From contig CAZCWX010000677.1 of assembly GCA_964502465.1 (NCBI GenBank), positions 1 through 5,480 on the forward strand: a stretch of DNA of 5,480 nucleotides. The letters are read 5' to 3'. The position numbers and the translations under genes were made by a program. The notes beneath the pieces are model-generated. The model saw only the letters and a program-made list of their open reading frames with translations. It searched no databases and was not told where the DNA came from. The stretch is from CAZCWX01 sp964502465 (GTDB lineage Bacteria > Desulfobacterota > Binatia > Bin18). Of the stretch, positions 1 to 5,480 are shown piece after piece. Position 1 is the stretch's first letter. The number at the start of each line of letters is the position of its first letter.

Positions 1-4
1 TATT

Positions 5-12
5 CCCTCCTC
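5..12 (-). promoter_or_regulatory. Possible ribosome binding site for a gene beyond the window
   Basis: GAGGAGGG on the minus strand lies four bases from the window edge and would suit a start codon just outside it. The next minus-strand gene would then begin about 150 bases after the DUF1329 stop. A DUF1302 or related gene would fit the known neighbourhood, but nothing of it is visible. The same purine motif also occurs at 131-139 in a hairpin, so chance is possible. Confidence 0.3.
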
Positions 13-28
13 TTGGTAATGAAAAACG

Positions 29-44
29 AAAAAAGGTCTGACCT
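29..44 (-). terminator. Possible small hairpin with T-run
   Basis: On the minus strand AGGT-CAG-ACCT is followed directly by five T. The stem is only four base pairs, too short for confidence, but the T-run that the larger hairpin at 107-139 lacks is present here. It could be a second weak terminator after the DUF1329 gene. Confidence 0.2.
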
Positions 45-72
45 AACTAGCAAAAAAGAGAAGGGGGGGGAA

Positions 73-89
73 GTCAGCGGCTGTCAGCG
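73..89. repeat. Short direct repeat GTCAGCG, two copies
   Basis: GTCAGCG occurs at 73-79 and 83-89, a ten-base period that would put both copies on the same face of the helix. It could be a small regulator site for a gene outside the window, but two copies of seven bases can arise by chance. A run of eight G (63-70) lies beside it. Confidence 0.25.
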
Positions 90-106
90 ACTAAAATGAG
101 AGGGGA

Positions 107-139
107 AGGAGGAGGGAACATACCACTGTCCCTCCTCCT
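107..139 (-). terminator. Perfect 11-bp hairpin downstream of the DUF1329 gene
   Basis: The arms AGGAGGAGGGA (107-117) and TCCCTCCTCCT (129-139) pair perfectly around an 11-base loop, beginning seven bases past the stop codon. The next bases in the minus direction are TTCCCCTCTCATTTT, which is pyrimidine-rich but not a clean T-run. It is a likely terminator or mRNA-stabilising 3' hairpin. One arm is entirely purine and the other entirely pyrimidine. Confidence 0.55.
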
Positions 140-146
140 CGATCCA

Positions 147-1472
147 TTAGCGAGCGCTTTGAATCAGGAAGTTCACAGAGAAAGCTCTCTCCGTGTTAAT
201 CGCTGTGGCTTCGTTGAAGTACCACTCCGAAGACCATTCTTCAGGCTTCACGTAGCCTGAGGGTGCGTCCCACTTGGTGGCGTGAGACGTCTGCAGGTCG
301 GCCATCATGCCGTTTGGAGTAAAGGCCCACACGTCCTCGTAGTTATATTTTCCTCCCTCCAATGGCTTGATTGGATACCCCTCGTAGGGCTTGGCCACAT
401 AGTTAAAAATGTTGAACCACAATTTCCATAACTCTCCACCCTGGTCGTACACCTCGGAGAAATTCATCCCCCAGTAGTCTTTGTCAATGTACATGATGCG
501 TTTGGAGTAGGCGTACTGGCTGTATGCGGTAGGGATGCCTTCGATCACATACACAGCCCGTTTTTCCCAAGGAATCTTGCAGGGGAAGAATGCCTGCACT
601 CCGTGTGTGCCGTCGGCGGGTTTACACCAGATTGAATGATCCCCGTACATACCACTGTGGACTGGTGCCAGGATCTCTTTTTCTCCGAGCAGCCGGAAGG
701 TCCAATACGAGATCTTGGAGTTAAAGCCCCACAGCGAATCGAGATCCATATCAGCTCCCCAGAAGGCATCGCTGCGGTTTGCTACGCTGATACGGCGGAC
801 GCGGCGCAATTCCGGGAGGTACATATAGGAATCGTCTGGAACATCGAGCCCCAAGTAGCGGTTGTTCAACACGCCCGCACCTTTCAGGTCGTTGGGAATA
901 AAGAGAGGACCAAATTGCTCAGTGTAGCGAAGTGCGGGGTTGTGCGGGACCACGGGTTTGGGGTCGGTATAGAGGCGCCCTGTCCACATCATACGCCGCC
1001 AGTACTGGGAACCGTAGGTCCGTTCGAGCTCACCCTTCACGTTAATCAGCTCGGTGATCCATTCGGTGCCAACGTTATCCACATATTGGGGTTTCTGCTC
1101 TTGATTCCACATGATCTTGAACCCTGCCAGTGGATCGTTCGGGTCAATATTTGGAAAGGGCAACCCGGCAACATAATTAAACATCTCACGACCGTCGGGC
1201 GAAATTTGCACCTGACCCGAATATTTTTCCGTGGCCTCCCGATAGAGCCGTGGGAGCTCCACCTTGATGTACGGACCGACTTTGATTGGCATGCCTCGCT
1301 CAACGTACCATTTCACTCCCGGAATAATCAGGTCTCCGGCCTTATCCATATTGTCTTTGGTGATTTCGTCGCCTTCTTGAACGTCGGCGGTTGCCCACCC
1401 AGCGACAGTGAAACTGATTGCTCCTGCTACGAGTAGAGTACAGGCGGTCTTAAACCAATGACATAACTGCAT
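147..1472 (-). CDS. DUF1329 family secreted protein (LolA/LolB-like fold expected)
   Basis: A 441-residue envelope protein of the DUF1329 family (Pfam PF07044), full length for the family. Residues 1-29 are a Sec signal peptide (MQLCHWFKTA, then a hydrophobic core, with likely cleavage after ATA). There is no lipobox, so the protein is probably soluble in the periplasm or associated with the outer membrane. Recognisable family segments are LRRVRRISVANRSDAFWGAD (221-240), the YWTFRLLGEKE stretch (256-266), YSKRIMYIDKDYW (322-334) and EVYDQGGELWKL (340-351). The mature part is rich in Trp and Tyr and has only two cysteines, C283 and C298. DUF1329 proteins are often encoded near RND/MMPL transporters and DUF1302 proteins. 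A role in carrying lipid or another hydrophobic cargo is proposed from fold similarity, not proven. Its stop (TAA) is followed by a hairpin. The family call is strong; the substrate is unknown. Confidence 0.88.
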   Translation of the reverse strand: MQLCHWFKTACTLLVAGAISFTVAGWATADVQEGDEITKDNMDKAGDLIIPGVKWYVERGMPIKVGPYIKVELPRLYREATEKYSGQVQISPDGREMFNYVAGLPFPNIDPNDPLAGFKIMWNQEQKPQYVDNVGTEWITELINVKGELERTYGSQYWRRMMWTGRLYTDPKPVVPHNPALRYTEQFGPLFIPNDLKGAGVLNNRYLGLDVPDDSYMYLPELRRVRRISVANRSDAFWGADMDLDSLWGFNSKISYWTFRLLGEKEILAPVHSGMYGDHSIWCKPADGTHGVQAFFPCKIPWEKRAVYVIEGIPTAYSQYAYSKRIMYIDKDYWGMNFSEVYDQGGELWKLWFNIFNYVAKPYEGYPIKPLEGGKYNYEDVWAFTPNGMMADLQTSHATKWDAPSGYVKPEEWSSEWYFNEATAINTERAFSVNFLIQSAR

Positions 1473-1479
1473 GGTGTGC

Positions 1480-1486
1480 CCTCCTT
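1480..1486 (-). promoter_or_regulatory. Strong ribosome binding site of the DUF1329 gene
   Basis: AAGGAGG on the minus strand, seven bases before ATG 1472, is a near-perfect Shine-Dalgarno. It fixes the start, and the signal peptide begins directly at this ATG. It is clearly stronger than the sites in front of the Dsb-like and RND genes, so the DUF1329 protein is probably made in larger amounts (inference). Confidence 0.85.
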
Positions 1487-1526
1487 TGTGATGAGAATTT
1501 TGCGCTACAGTAAGTTGTTGACCGTC

Positions 1527-1554
1527 GTTATATCAATATATTCCCCTTAGCCAA
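1527..1554 (-). promoter_or_regulatory. Candidate promoter for the DUF1329 gene
   Basis: On the minus strand TTGGCT (1554-1549) and TATAAC (1532-1527) are separated by 16 bases. The -10 matches consensus at five of six positions, the -35 at three. It would give a leader of about 45-50 bases ending in a strong ribosome binding site. The surrounding AT-rich bases (AATATATTGATATAAC) also look promoter-like. I saw no clear operator. Confidence 0.35.
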
Positions 1555-1658
1555 CGTGAAAATTGATGAACAGGTGGAGCGCGATTCATAAAAATACCTT
1601 TATCCTTCCAAGTCGACACAGTGCCGGAAACATGAGCAATTCGTCAATAATCTAACGA

Positions 1659-1694
1659 GAGGCTTTTCCTACCTCCTGGAGGAGGGGCTTCCTC
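1659..1694 (-). terminator. Imperfect hairpin downstream of the RND gene
   Basis: On the minus strand an outer GAGG/CCTC pair (1691-1694 with 1659-1662) encloses an inner CCTCC/GGAGG stem (1681-1685 with 1672-1676) around a four-base loop, with unpaired bases between. There is no T-run after it, and it lies about 100 bases past the RND stop. It could end or process the dsb-RND transcript, but stability is doubtful. Confidence 0.25.
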
Positions 1695-1793
1695 AAGAAT
1701 TGTTCTGACTTAACTACAGATTTAACCTTCCTAATGAACTGACTATTCCTTATGCGCCCTCCCCTCATAGGCTATTTTTTGTAAAAAAGTCAA

Positions 1794-4145
1794 TTAGGCT
1801 GTACGTCGGCGCAGAATGAAGTGTGGCTTCAAGGTCACAACCAGGACCGGCAACAGCGTAAGCGTCGCGAGAAAACTGACTGCCATCCAGAGGGCCAGAA
1901 GGAGCCCCATCTCTGCGCTGAAGCGCAGGTTTGACATGGTCCAGAAGAGGGTTCCGAGGATCATCGTGACCGCCGTGAAAGTAACTGCCTTGCCGGAAGT
2001 TGCGATTGCCAAGCGTACGGCCTCTGGCAGCGAGAAGCCAGTGCGGTATTCTTCGATAATGCGGCTGACGATGTAGAGGCCGTAGTCAATGCCGAACCCA
2101 ACTCCAACAGTGACAACCGGCAGAGTGTTAATATTGATGCCAATGTCTCGTGCTCCCATGTAGGCATGAATGACTGCGTTCGCTGCCAGCAGAGGAAGGA
2201 TCATATAAAGGCCAGCTATCACAGAACGATAGGTGACAGCCAGGACAATAAAGATAGTGCCAAAACCGAGGACATTGACCAAAATATCGTTCTTCAGCAG
2301 TTCCTCATTGGCTGCTGCGAGAACACCGATCTGCCCACCAGCCAGGCGAAACTGCGCAGCCTCCATTGGATGCGCTTCGATGAATTCGCTCGCCCTTCTG
2401 AGGACGCGACGAACATTCTCTCCCTTGTGGTCTGTAACGAAAAATCTGATCGGAGCAGCCCTATAGTTGTAATCTATGACTCGGTTGGTTTCATGGTAAG
2501 AGGTACCAGCAAAATAAGAAGCGAGCAGGAGATTCACTTCGCTGGGACTCTGTGGCAGGACTTCCCACTTCGGTTCCAGTTCGTGAACGGCCGCATTGAC
2601 TACGGTAAGAATATCGACAAAAGAGAAACTTGCACCCACCGACGGGTCGCGCTCTAAATAGTGTTGGAATTTTTCGATCGTCTGGAGCACTTCTGGTACG
2701 ACTACTGTATCTTTTTCCCCCTTACGCTCCACAACTACCATCAATTCTTCGACTCCACCAAAGTTGTCCTGAATACGGGCGTGGGCAGTGTTGTAGGGGG
2801 AGTCTCTGTACAGTAGGGGTGTCGCTGCCGTGGGGTCGCCAATCACCAGGTGCTGCCAGAAATAGATGCTGACCGCGAGGGTGCCTATCCAGCCGACGAG
2901 GGTTAGTGCTCTCCCTGCTGGAGAGAGGATGGCGTCAGCTGCAGCGTAAATAAGGCGTTTGAACAGGCCGTGTTCACGCTTTTCGATCACGCGCACATCG
3001 GGCTCGCGTAGATAGTAGTAAACGATCGGGTTCAAGAGCAGTTCGCTGACCGCAATCGAAAGAATCCACACTGCGGCACTAATCGCCAGCTTTTGCAGGA
3101 GAACGATAGGAACTAACAACATGACTAACAAGCCCAAGGCATCGGTCAAGATGCCAGAGAGTGTCGGCACAAAAAGTTCGGCGAATGCGGCAATGATCGC
3201 TGGTTGTTTTTGCCAGTTCGCCTTTTTGTATTCTTCATAATAACGGTCATGCATTTGCACCGAGTGGCTCACGGCCCGAGCGGTCACAAAGAACGGAATC
3301 ACTAAAGTGAGCGGGTCGAGACTGAAGCCAATCATCTTGATGAACCCCAGTCCCCAGATCGCTGAGATAATACCGGTAATAGTTGGCCGTAGCGCACCGC
3401 GTACATCGCGGAAATACCCATAGAGCAATACCCAAATAAGCACCGCGGTCGCCAGAAAGATGAGGTAGACCTCCTTGGCGTAGTAATACACCCACCCGTA
3501 CAACCACGGCGGACCTGCCACATAGATACGGGTGTTCTCATCTTGGAACGGTGCGACAACTGAGCCCATCACTTCGTCGAACATACGCTGATAGTCGAGC
3601 CGCCCTTCGATGAAGGTGGCGGTAATGAGCGCGGCTTTCTCATCAAGTGAGACCAAGACCCCGTAGAGATTCCGCGAGGTGTGTACGATGCGTCGCACCT
3701 GTTCTACCTCATCGGCGTCTTTGGGCGCGTGCGCCATGACCGGATCGACGATTTGCAGCCCGCCACTCATCATCCGCACGCGGCGGTTGGTGCGATGAGC
3801 AAGAGAGTTGATCAGATCGTGGTTGACCCCGTATACCTTGTCCAAGCGTTGGGTCATTTCAAAAATTTTCGTCAAGTTTTCCTGGGTGAAAATCGTCCCC
3901 TCCTTGACTTCCACCATGATCATGATGGTGTTCGCACCCCCAAAGGTCGGCGCATACTCAGTGTGCAGTTTGATAAAGGGATGATTTTGCGGGAGTTGCT
4001 CGTCAAAGCGAGAGACCAGCTCGAGGCGCGAGGCGAAGGCTGCGAAGATGAGCGTCACGATCGTCACGCCGAGAAGAACGAGCTTCCGATGAGCAATGAG
4101 CTGTTCGCCTAGGTGGTAGAGATACGTCCGGTCAGTTGTACTCAT
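1794..4145 (-). CDS. RND superfamily transporter, MMPL/HAE2-like (SSD-type)
   Basis: A 783-residue inner-membrane transporter with the duplicated RND plan. TM1 is at about 22-39, then a periplasmic domain (40-220) and a bundle of five helices (about 225-377). TM7 is at 411-429, a second periplasmic domain spans 430-615, and the last five helices span about 620-772. The C-terminal half has GVGFGIDYGLYIVSR in TM10, whose Asp687-Tyr688 are the expected proton-relay residues of MMPL-type pumps. The equivalent TM4 stretch (FFVTARAVSHSVQ) has Ser293-His294 instead. The protein contains no cysteine. Family members export or move lipids and other hydrophobic compounds, driven by proton flow. The substrate cannot be read from sequence. 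I see no linked membrane-fusion or TolC-type gene, and HAE1 drug pumps are longer (over 1000 residues). The start at 4145 overlaps the Dsb-like stop by four bases. The DUF1329 gene downstream is a common genomic partner of this transporter class. Confidence 0.92.
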   Translation of the reverse strand: MSTTDRTYLYHLGEQLIAHRKLVLLGVTIVTLIFAAFASRLELVSRFDEQLPQNHPFIKLHTEYAPTFGGANTIMIMVEVKEGTIFTQENLTKIFEMTQRLDKVYGVNHDLINSLAHRTNRRVRMMSGGLQIVDPVMAHAPKDADEVEQVRRIVHTSRNLYGVLVSLDEKAALITATFIEGRLDYQRMFDEVMGSVVAPFQDENTRIYVAGPPWLYGWVYYYAKEVYLIFLATAVLIWVLLYGYFRDVRGALRPTITGIISAIWGLGFIKMIGFSLDPLTLVIPFFVTARAVSHSVQMHDRYYEEYKKANWQKQPAIIAAFAELFVPTLSGILTDALGLLVMLLVPIVLLQKLAISAAVWILSIAVSELLLNPIVYYYLREPDVRVIEKREHGLFKRLIYAAADAILSPAGRALTLVGWIGTLAVSIYFWQHLVIGDPTAATPLLYRDSPYNTAHARIQDNFGGVEELMVVVERKGEKDTVVVPEVLQTIEKFQHYLERDPSVGASFSFVDILTVVNAAVHELEPKWEVLPQSPSEVNLLLASYFAGTSYHETNRVIDYNYRAAPIRFFVTDHKGENVRRVLRRASEFIEAHPMEAAQFRLAGGQIGVLAAANEELLKNDILVNVLGFGTIFIVLAVTYRSVIAGLYMILPLLAANAVIHAYMGARDIGININTLPVVTVGVGFGIDYGLYIVSRIIEEYRTGFSLPEAVRLAIATSGKAVTFTAVTMILGTLFWTMSNLRFSAEMGLLLALWMAVSFLATLTLLPVLVVTLKPHFILRRRTA

Positions 4146-4810
4146 GGCTTCGGTTCCCCTCTTTTGCGGTTGTCTGCGGCGTTTTTCTTTGCGAGCAACC
4201 CGTCGATAATCGTTTCTAGGTTTTCTTGGGAGAGTTCGGTGACGCGAATCCACCCATCGAAAATAATGCCAGGAACGGCATCGAGGCGGTAACTCTCTCC
4301 GAGAGCCAGATTACGTTCAACTTCAGCCTTGCCACCGTCGCTGTCGAGACGGGCAAGGAAAAGTTCGGGGTCGAGGCCGATACTGTGAGCGACCTTCGCC
4401 AGACCGTCGCGGCTCGCGGTATTCAGTTGTTCCTCGAAACGGGCATGGAACAGTGCCTGTTGCATCTGCTCTCCTAACCCCATCTCTTGGGCAATAACGT
4501 AAGCACGCGCAGGGAGGCGGGAGTCTGGGTGGACAAAGGGGTAGCCCACAAAGTGAATTGTTAGGCGAGAGCCATATTTCTTTTGGAGCGGGGGAAGCAA
4601 TTCAGTCGCGACATGGTAGCAAGCGGGGCAGAGAAAATCTTCGAAAACGGTCATCGATACCTGGCTCGGTACTGCTCCTTCAGGCGCACGGCGGACAAAG
4701 ACATATGCACCAGGCAAGGAGAGGTATTGATCGAGAAGATCATCCGTGGCGTGGCTCCAGGGCGGAACCAGTAGGAGGGAAGCAACAAAGAAGCAAAGCC
4801 GAAGGGCCAT
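4142..4810 (-). CDS. Periplasmic DsbA-like thiol-disulfide oxidoreductase
   Basis: A 222-residue secreted thioredoxin-fold protein of the DsbA/Thioredoxin_4 type. Residues 1-21 are a signal peptide (MALRLCFFVA, then a hydrophobic run, with likely cleavage after SHA). The active site is FEDFLCPACYHVA, with the CPAC pair at residues 61-64. The cis-proline loop is AVPGIIFDG, with Pro at about 180. A helical insert lies between them. Val before the cis-Pro is the DsbA arrangement; DsbC and DsbG have Thr, so an oxidase role is favoured by inference. The mature protein has no cysteines other than the active-site pair. I chose ATG 4810 because it begins the signal peptide. The longest frame starts at 4990 but overlaps acnA, and its first 60 residues look non-coding. 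The Shine-Dalgarno is weak (GGA six bases upstream). The stop TGA overlaps the ATG of the RND gene, implying co-translation. A disulfide reductase or isomerase role cannot be excluded. Confidence 0.85.
   Translation of the reverse strand: MALRLCFFVASLLLVPPWSHATDDLLDQYLSLPGAYVFVRRAPEGAVPSQVSMTVFEDFLCPACYHVATELLPPLQKKYGSRLTIHFVGYPFVHPDSRLPARAYVIAQEMGLGEQMQQALFHARFEEQLNTASRDGLAKVAHSIGLDPELFLARLDSDGGKAEVERNLALGESYRLDAVPGIIFDGWIRVTELSQENLETIIDGLLAKKNAADNRKRGEPKP
4156..4161 (-). promoter_or_regulatory. Ribosome binding site deciding the RND start
   Basis: GAGGGG on the minus strand, inside the end of the Dsb-like gene, lies ten bases before ATG 4145. With the ATGA stop/start overlap (4142-4145) it supports this start over the in-frame ATG at 4253. 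That upstream start would add 36 very basic residues read from the Dsb-like gene in another frame. Confidence 0.5.
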
Positions 4811-4822
4811 AGGTGATCCGGG

Positions 4823-4851
4823 ATCATAGAAGCCAGACCGGCAAAGCGCAA
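4823..4851 (-). promoter_or_regulatory. Candidate sigma-70-type promoter before the Dsb-like gene
   Basis: Read on the minus strand, TTGCGC (4851-4846) and TATGAT (4828-4823) are separated by 17 bases. The -10 matches the consensus at five of six positions, the -35 at only three. It lies just upstream of the ATG at 4810 and would give a very short 5' leader. This fits the weak ribosome binding site there but makes the call uncertain. A chance match is quite possible. Confidence 0.25.
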
Positions 4852-4881
4852 TAGCGAATTGTACCTCTTTGCTTACTCTCT

Positions 4882-4915
4882 CTGTTCGCCCCGAGCATAT
4901 TCGAGGGGCGAACAG
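4882..4915 (-). terminator. Perfect 11-bp stem-loop downstream of acnA
   Basis: The arms CTGTTCGCCCC (4882-4892) and GGGGCGAACAG (4905-4915) are perfectly complementary around a 12-base loop. The stem begins 11 bases past the acnA stop, the usual place for a terminator. In the minus-strand direction it is followed by a purine-rich GAGAGAG stretch and not a T-run. It may therefore be a non-canonical terminator, a partial attenuator, or an mRNA 3'-end stabiliser that allows read-through into the Dsb-like gene. The structure is seen directly; the function is inferred. Confidence 0.5.
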
Positions 4916-4925
4916 GTGAAGACCC

Positions 4926-5480
4926 TCAGGCTTGGGCAAGCAACTGCCGCAGTACATACGGCAGAATACCCCCGTGGCGGTAATACTCAATTTCTATGGG
5001 GGTATCGATACGGAGCGTCACCGGAACTCTTTCTCCTATCCTATTGGTGCGGTGAATGACTAATGTGACATCTTGCCGTGGTTGCAGGTGTGTCTCAAAT
5101 CCAACCAGATCAAATGTTTCACTGCCATCGAACTTCAGGGACTGGGCACTCATGCCATCCTTAAACTGACATGGCAAAACTCCCATGCCAACGAGGTTGC
5201 TGCGATGGATACGCTCGAAGCTTTGGGCAATCACTGCCTTGACGCCTAAAAGACGTGTTCCTTTGGCTGCCCAGTCACGAGAACTGCCAGTGCCGTATTC
5301 CTGGCCAGCGAAAACAACGAGAGGCGTCCCTGCGGCCTGATATTTCATCGCCGCATCATAGATGCTCATCTGTATCCCTTGCGGTTGGTATGTAGTCACT
5401 CCGCCTTCGATGCCTGGCACCATCAGGTTCTTAATCCGCACATTGGCAAATGTCCCACGGGTCATCACCCGGTCGTTGCC
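4926..5480 (-). CDS. acnA: Aconitate hydratase A, C-terminal part (5' end outside window)
   Basis: This is the last 184 residues of a TCA-cycle aconitase, the cytoplasmic [4Fe-4S] enzyme that interconverts citrate and isocitrate. The visible part is the mobile C-terminal swivel domain, starting GNDRVMTRGTFANVRIKN. It contains GTGSSRDWAAKG, the AcnA/IRP-type motif with the active-site Ser-Arg, followed by SFERIHRSNLVGMGVLP. The C-terminus (RHGGILPYVLRQLLAQA) matches the usual AcnA ending, so the 3' end is intact and the stop is TGA. Translation is open to the window edge. The GTG and ATG near 5468 encode internal Val-Met, not a start. The [4Fe-4S] cysteine ligands lie upstream, outside the window. 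Full-length AcnA is about 900 residues, so roughly four fifths of the gene is missing. Family assignment is very secure; AcnA rather than AcnB follows from the domain order and the SRDWAAKG motif. Confidence 0.96.
   Translation of the reverse strand, partial: GNDRVMTRGTFANVRIKNLMVPGIEGGVTTYQPQGIQMSIYDAAMKYQAAGTPLVVFAGQEYGTGSSRDWAAKGTRLLGVKAVIAQSFERIHRSNLVGMGVLPCQFKDGMSAQSLKFDGSETFDLVGFETHLQPRQDVTLVIHRTNRIGERVPVTLRIDTPIEIEYYRHGGILPYVLRQLLAQA

Larger units (their letters stand above)
1473..1793. other. Intergenic region between RND and DUF1329 genes
   Basis: These 321 bases have no credible gene. On the minus strand, in order from the RND stop, they hold an AT-rich stretch with T6 and A6 runs (1775-1788), an imperfect hairpin (1659-1694), a candidate promoter (1527-1554) and the DUF1329 ribosome binding site (1480-1486). 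TAGGCT occurs twice, at 1768 and 1795, which is probably chance. The length suggests the DUF1329 gene may be transcribed separately from the dsb-RND pair. Confidence 0.6.

Noticed and set aside
636..1436. A 266-codon open frame on the plus strand, opposite the DUF1329 gene
   Set aside because: It lies wholly antisense to a gene with clear family motifs, a signal peptide and a strong ribosome binding site. Its own translation shows no recognisable domain.
1768..1800. TAGGCT direct repeat flanking an AT-rich stretch, resembling a target-site duplication
   Set aside because: It is only six bases, the intervening 21 bases hold no mobile element, and one copy overlaps the RND stop codon.
2166..2657. 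A 163-codon plus-strand frame opposite the RND gene
   Set aside because: It is antisense to the second periplasmic domain of the transporter, with no recognisable domain. Several other short plus-strand frames here are the same kind of shadow.
3681..4112. A 143-codon plus-strand frame with many His and Asp residues
   Set aside because: It is antisense to the first periplasmic domain of the RND protein. The His/Asp-rich composition is what the complement of this coding sequence would give.
4146..4253. A 36-residue basic N-terminal extension of the RND protein
   Set aside because: It would be read from inside the Dsb-like gene in another frame. ATG 4145 has the coupled overlap, an upstream GAGGGG and the usual distance to TM1.
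4811..4990. A 60-residue extension of the Dsb-like protein with extra cysteines
   Set aside because: It overlaps the acnA end and crosses the stem-loop, and it would bury the clear signal peptide inside the protein.
5463..5468. GTG/ATG as the start of a short 180-residue protein
   Set aside because: The frame stays open to the window edge and encodes GNDRV before MTRG, the normal internal aconitase sequence, so this is a partial gene and not a separate swivel-domain protein.

Overview
The window reads entirely on the minus strand. In transcription order, from high to low coordinates, it carries the 3' end of an aconitase A gene (4926-5480), a secreted DsbA-like thiol-disulfide oxidoreductase (4142-4810), a large RND/MMPL-family membrane transporter (1794-4145), and a secreted DUF1329-family protein (147-1472). 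Signal peptides, a periplasmic Dsb-type protein and a DUF1329 protein point to a Gram-negative (diderm) bacterium. Base composition looks moderate, near half G+C by eye. I cannot name the taxon. An uncultured proteobacterium-like or Binatota/Tectomicrobia-like lineage is a guess from gene content only. I see no tRNA, rRNA, CRISPR array, transposase or att site.

Layout: the aconitase gene ends at 4926 and a perfect 11-bp stem-loop follows 11 bases later (4882-4915). The 115-base gap before the Dsb-like gene also holds a weak candidate promoter. The Dsb-like and RND genes overlap by four bases (ATGA), so they are probably translationally coupled. After the RND stop there are 321 bases without a gene, containing an imperfect hairpin, an AT-rich stretch and a candidate promoter. 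A strong ribosome binding site then precedes the DUF1329 gene. A perfect 11-bp purine/pyrimidine hairpin sits just past its stop. The last bases (positions 5-12) look like a Shine-Dalgarno sequence for another minus-strand gene outside the window.

How they may work together: RND/MMPL transporters and DUF1329 proteins are recurrently neighbours in Gram-negative genomes and are thought to move hydrophobic cargo across the envelope, with DUF1329 resembling LolA/LolB-type lipid carriers. The added element here is the Dsb-like gene. The RND protein has no cysteine at all, while the mature DUF1329 protein has exactly two. A working hypothesis is that the Dsb-like protein forms the single disulfide of the DUF1329 partner. 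The aconitase gene looks like an unrelated housekeeping neighbour.
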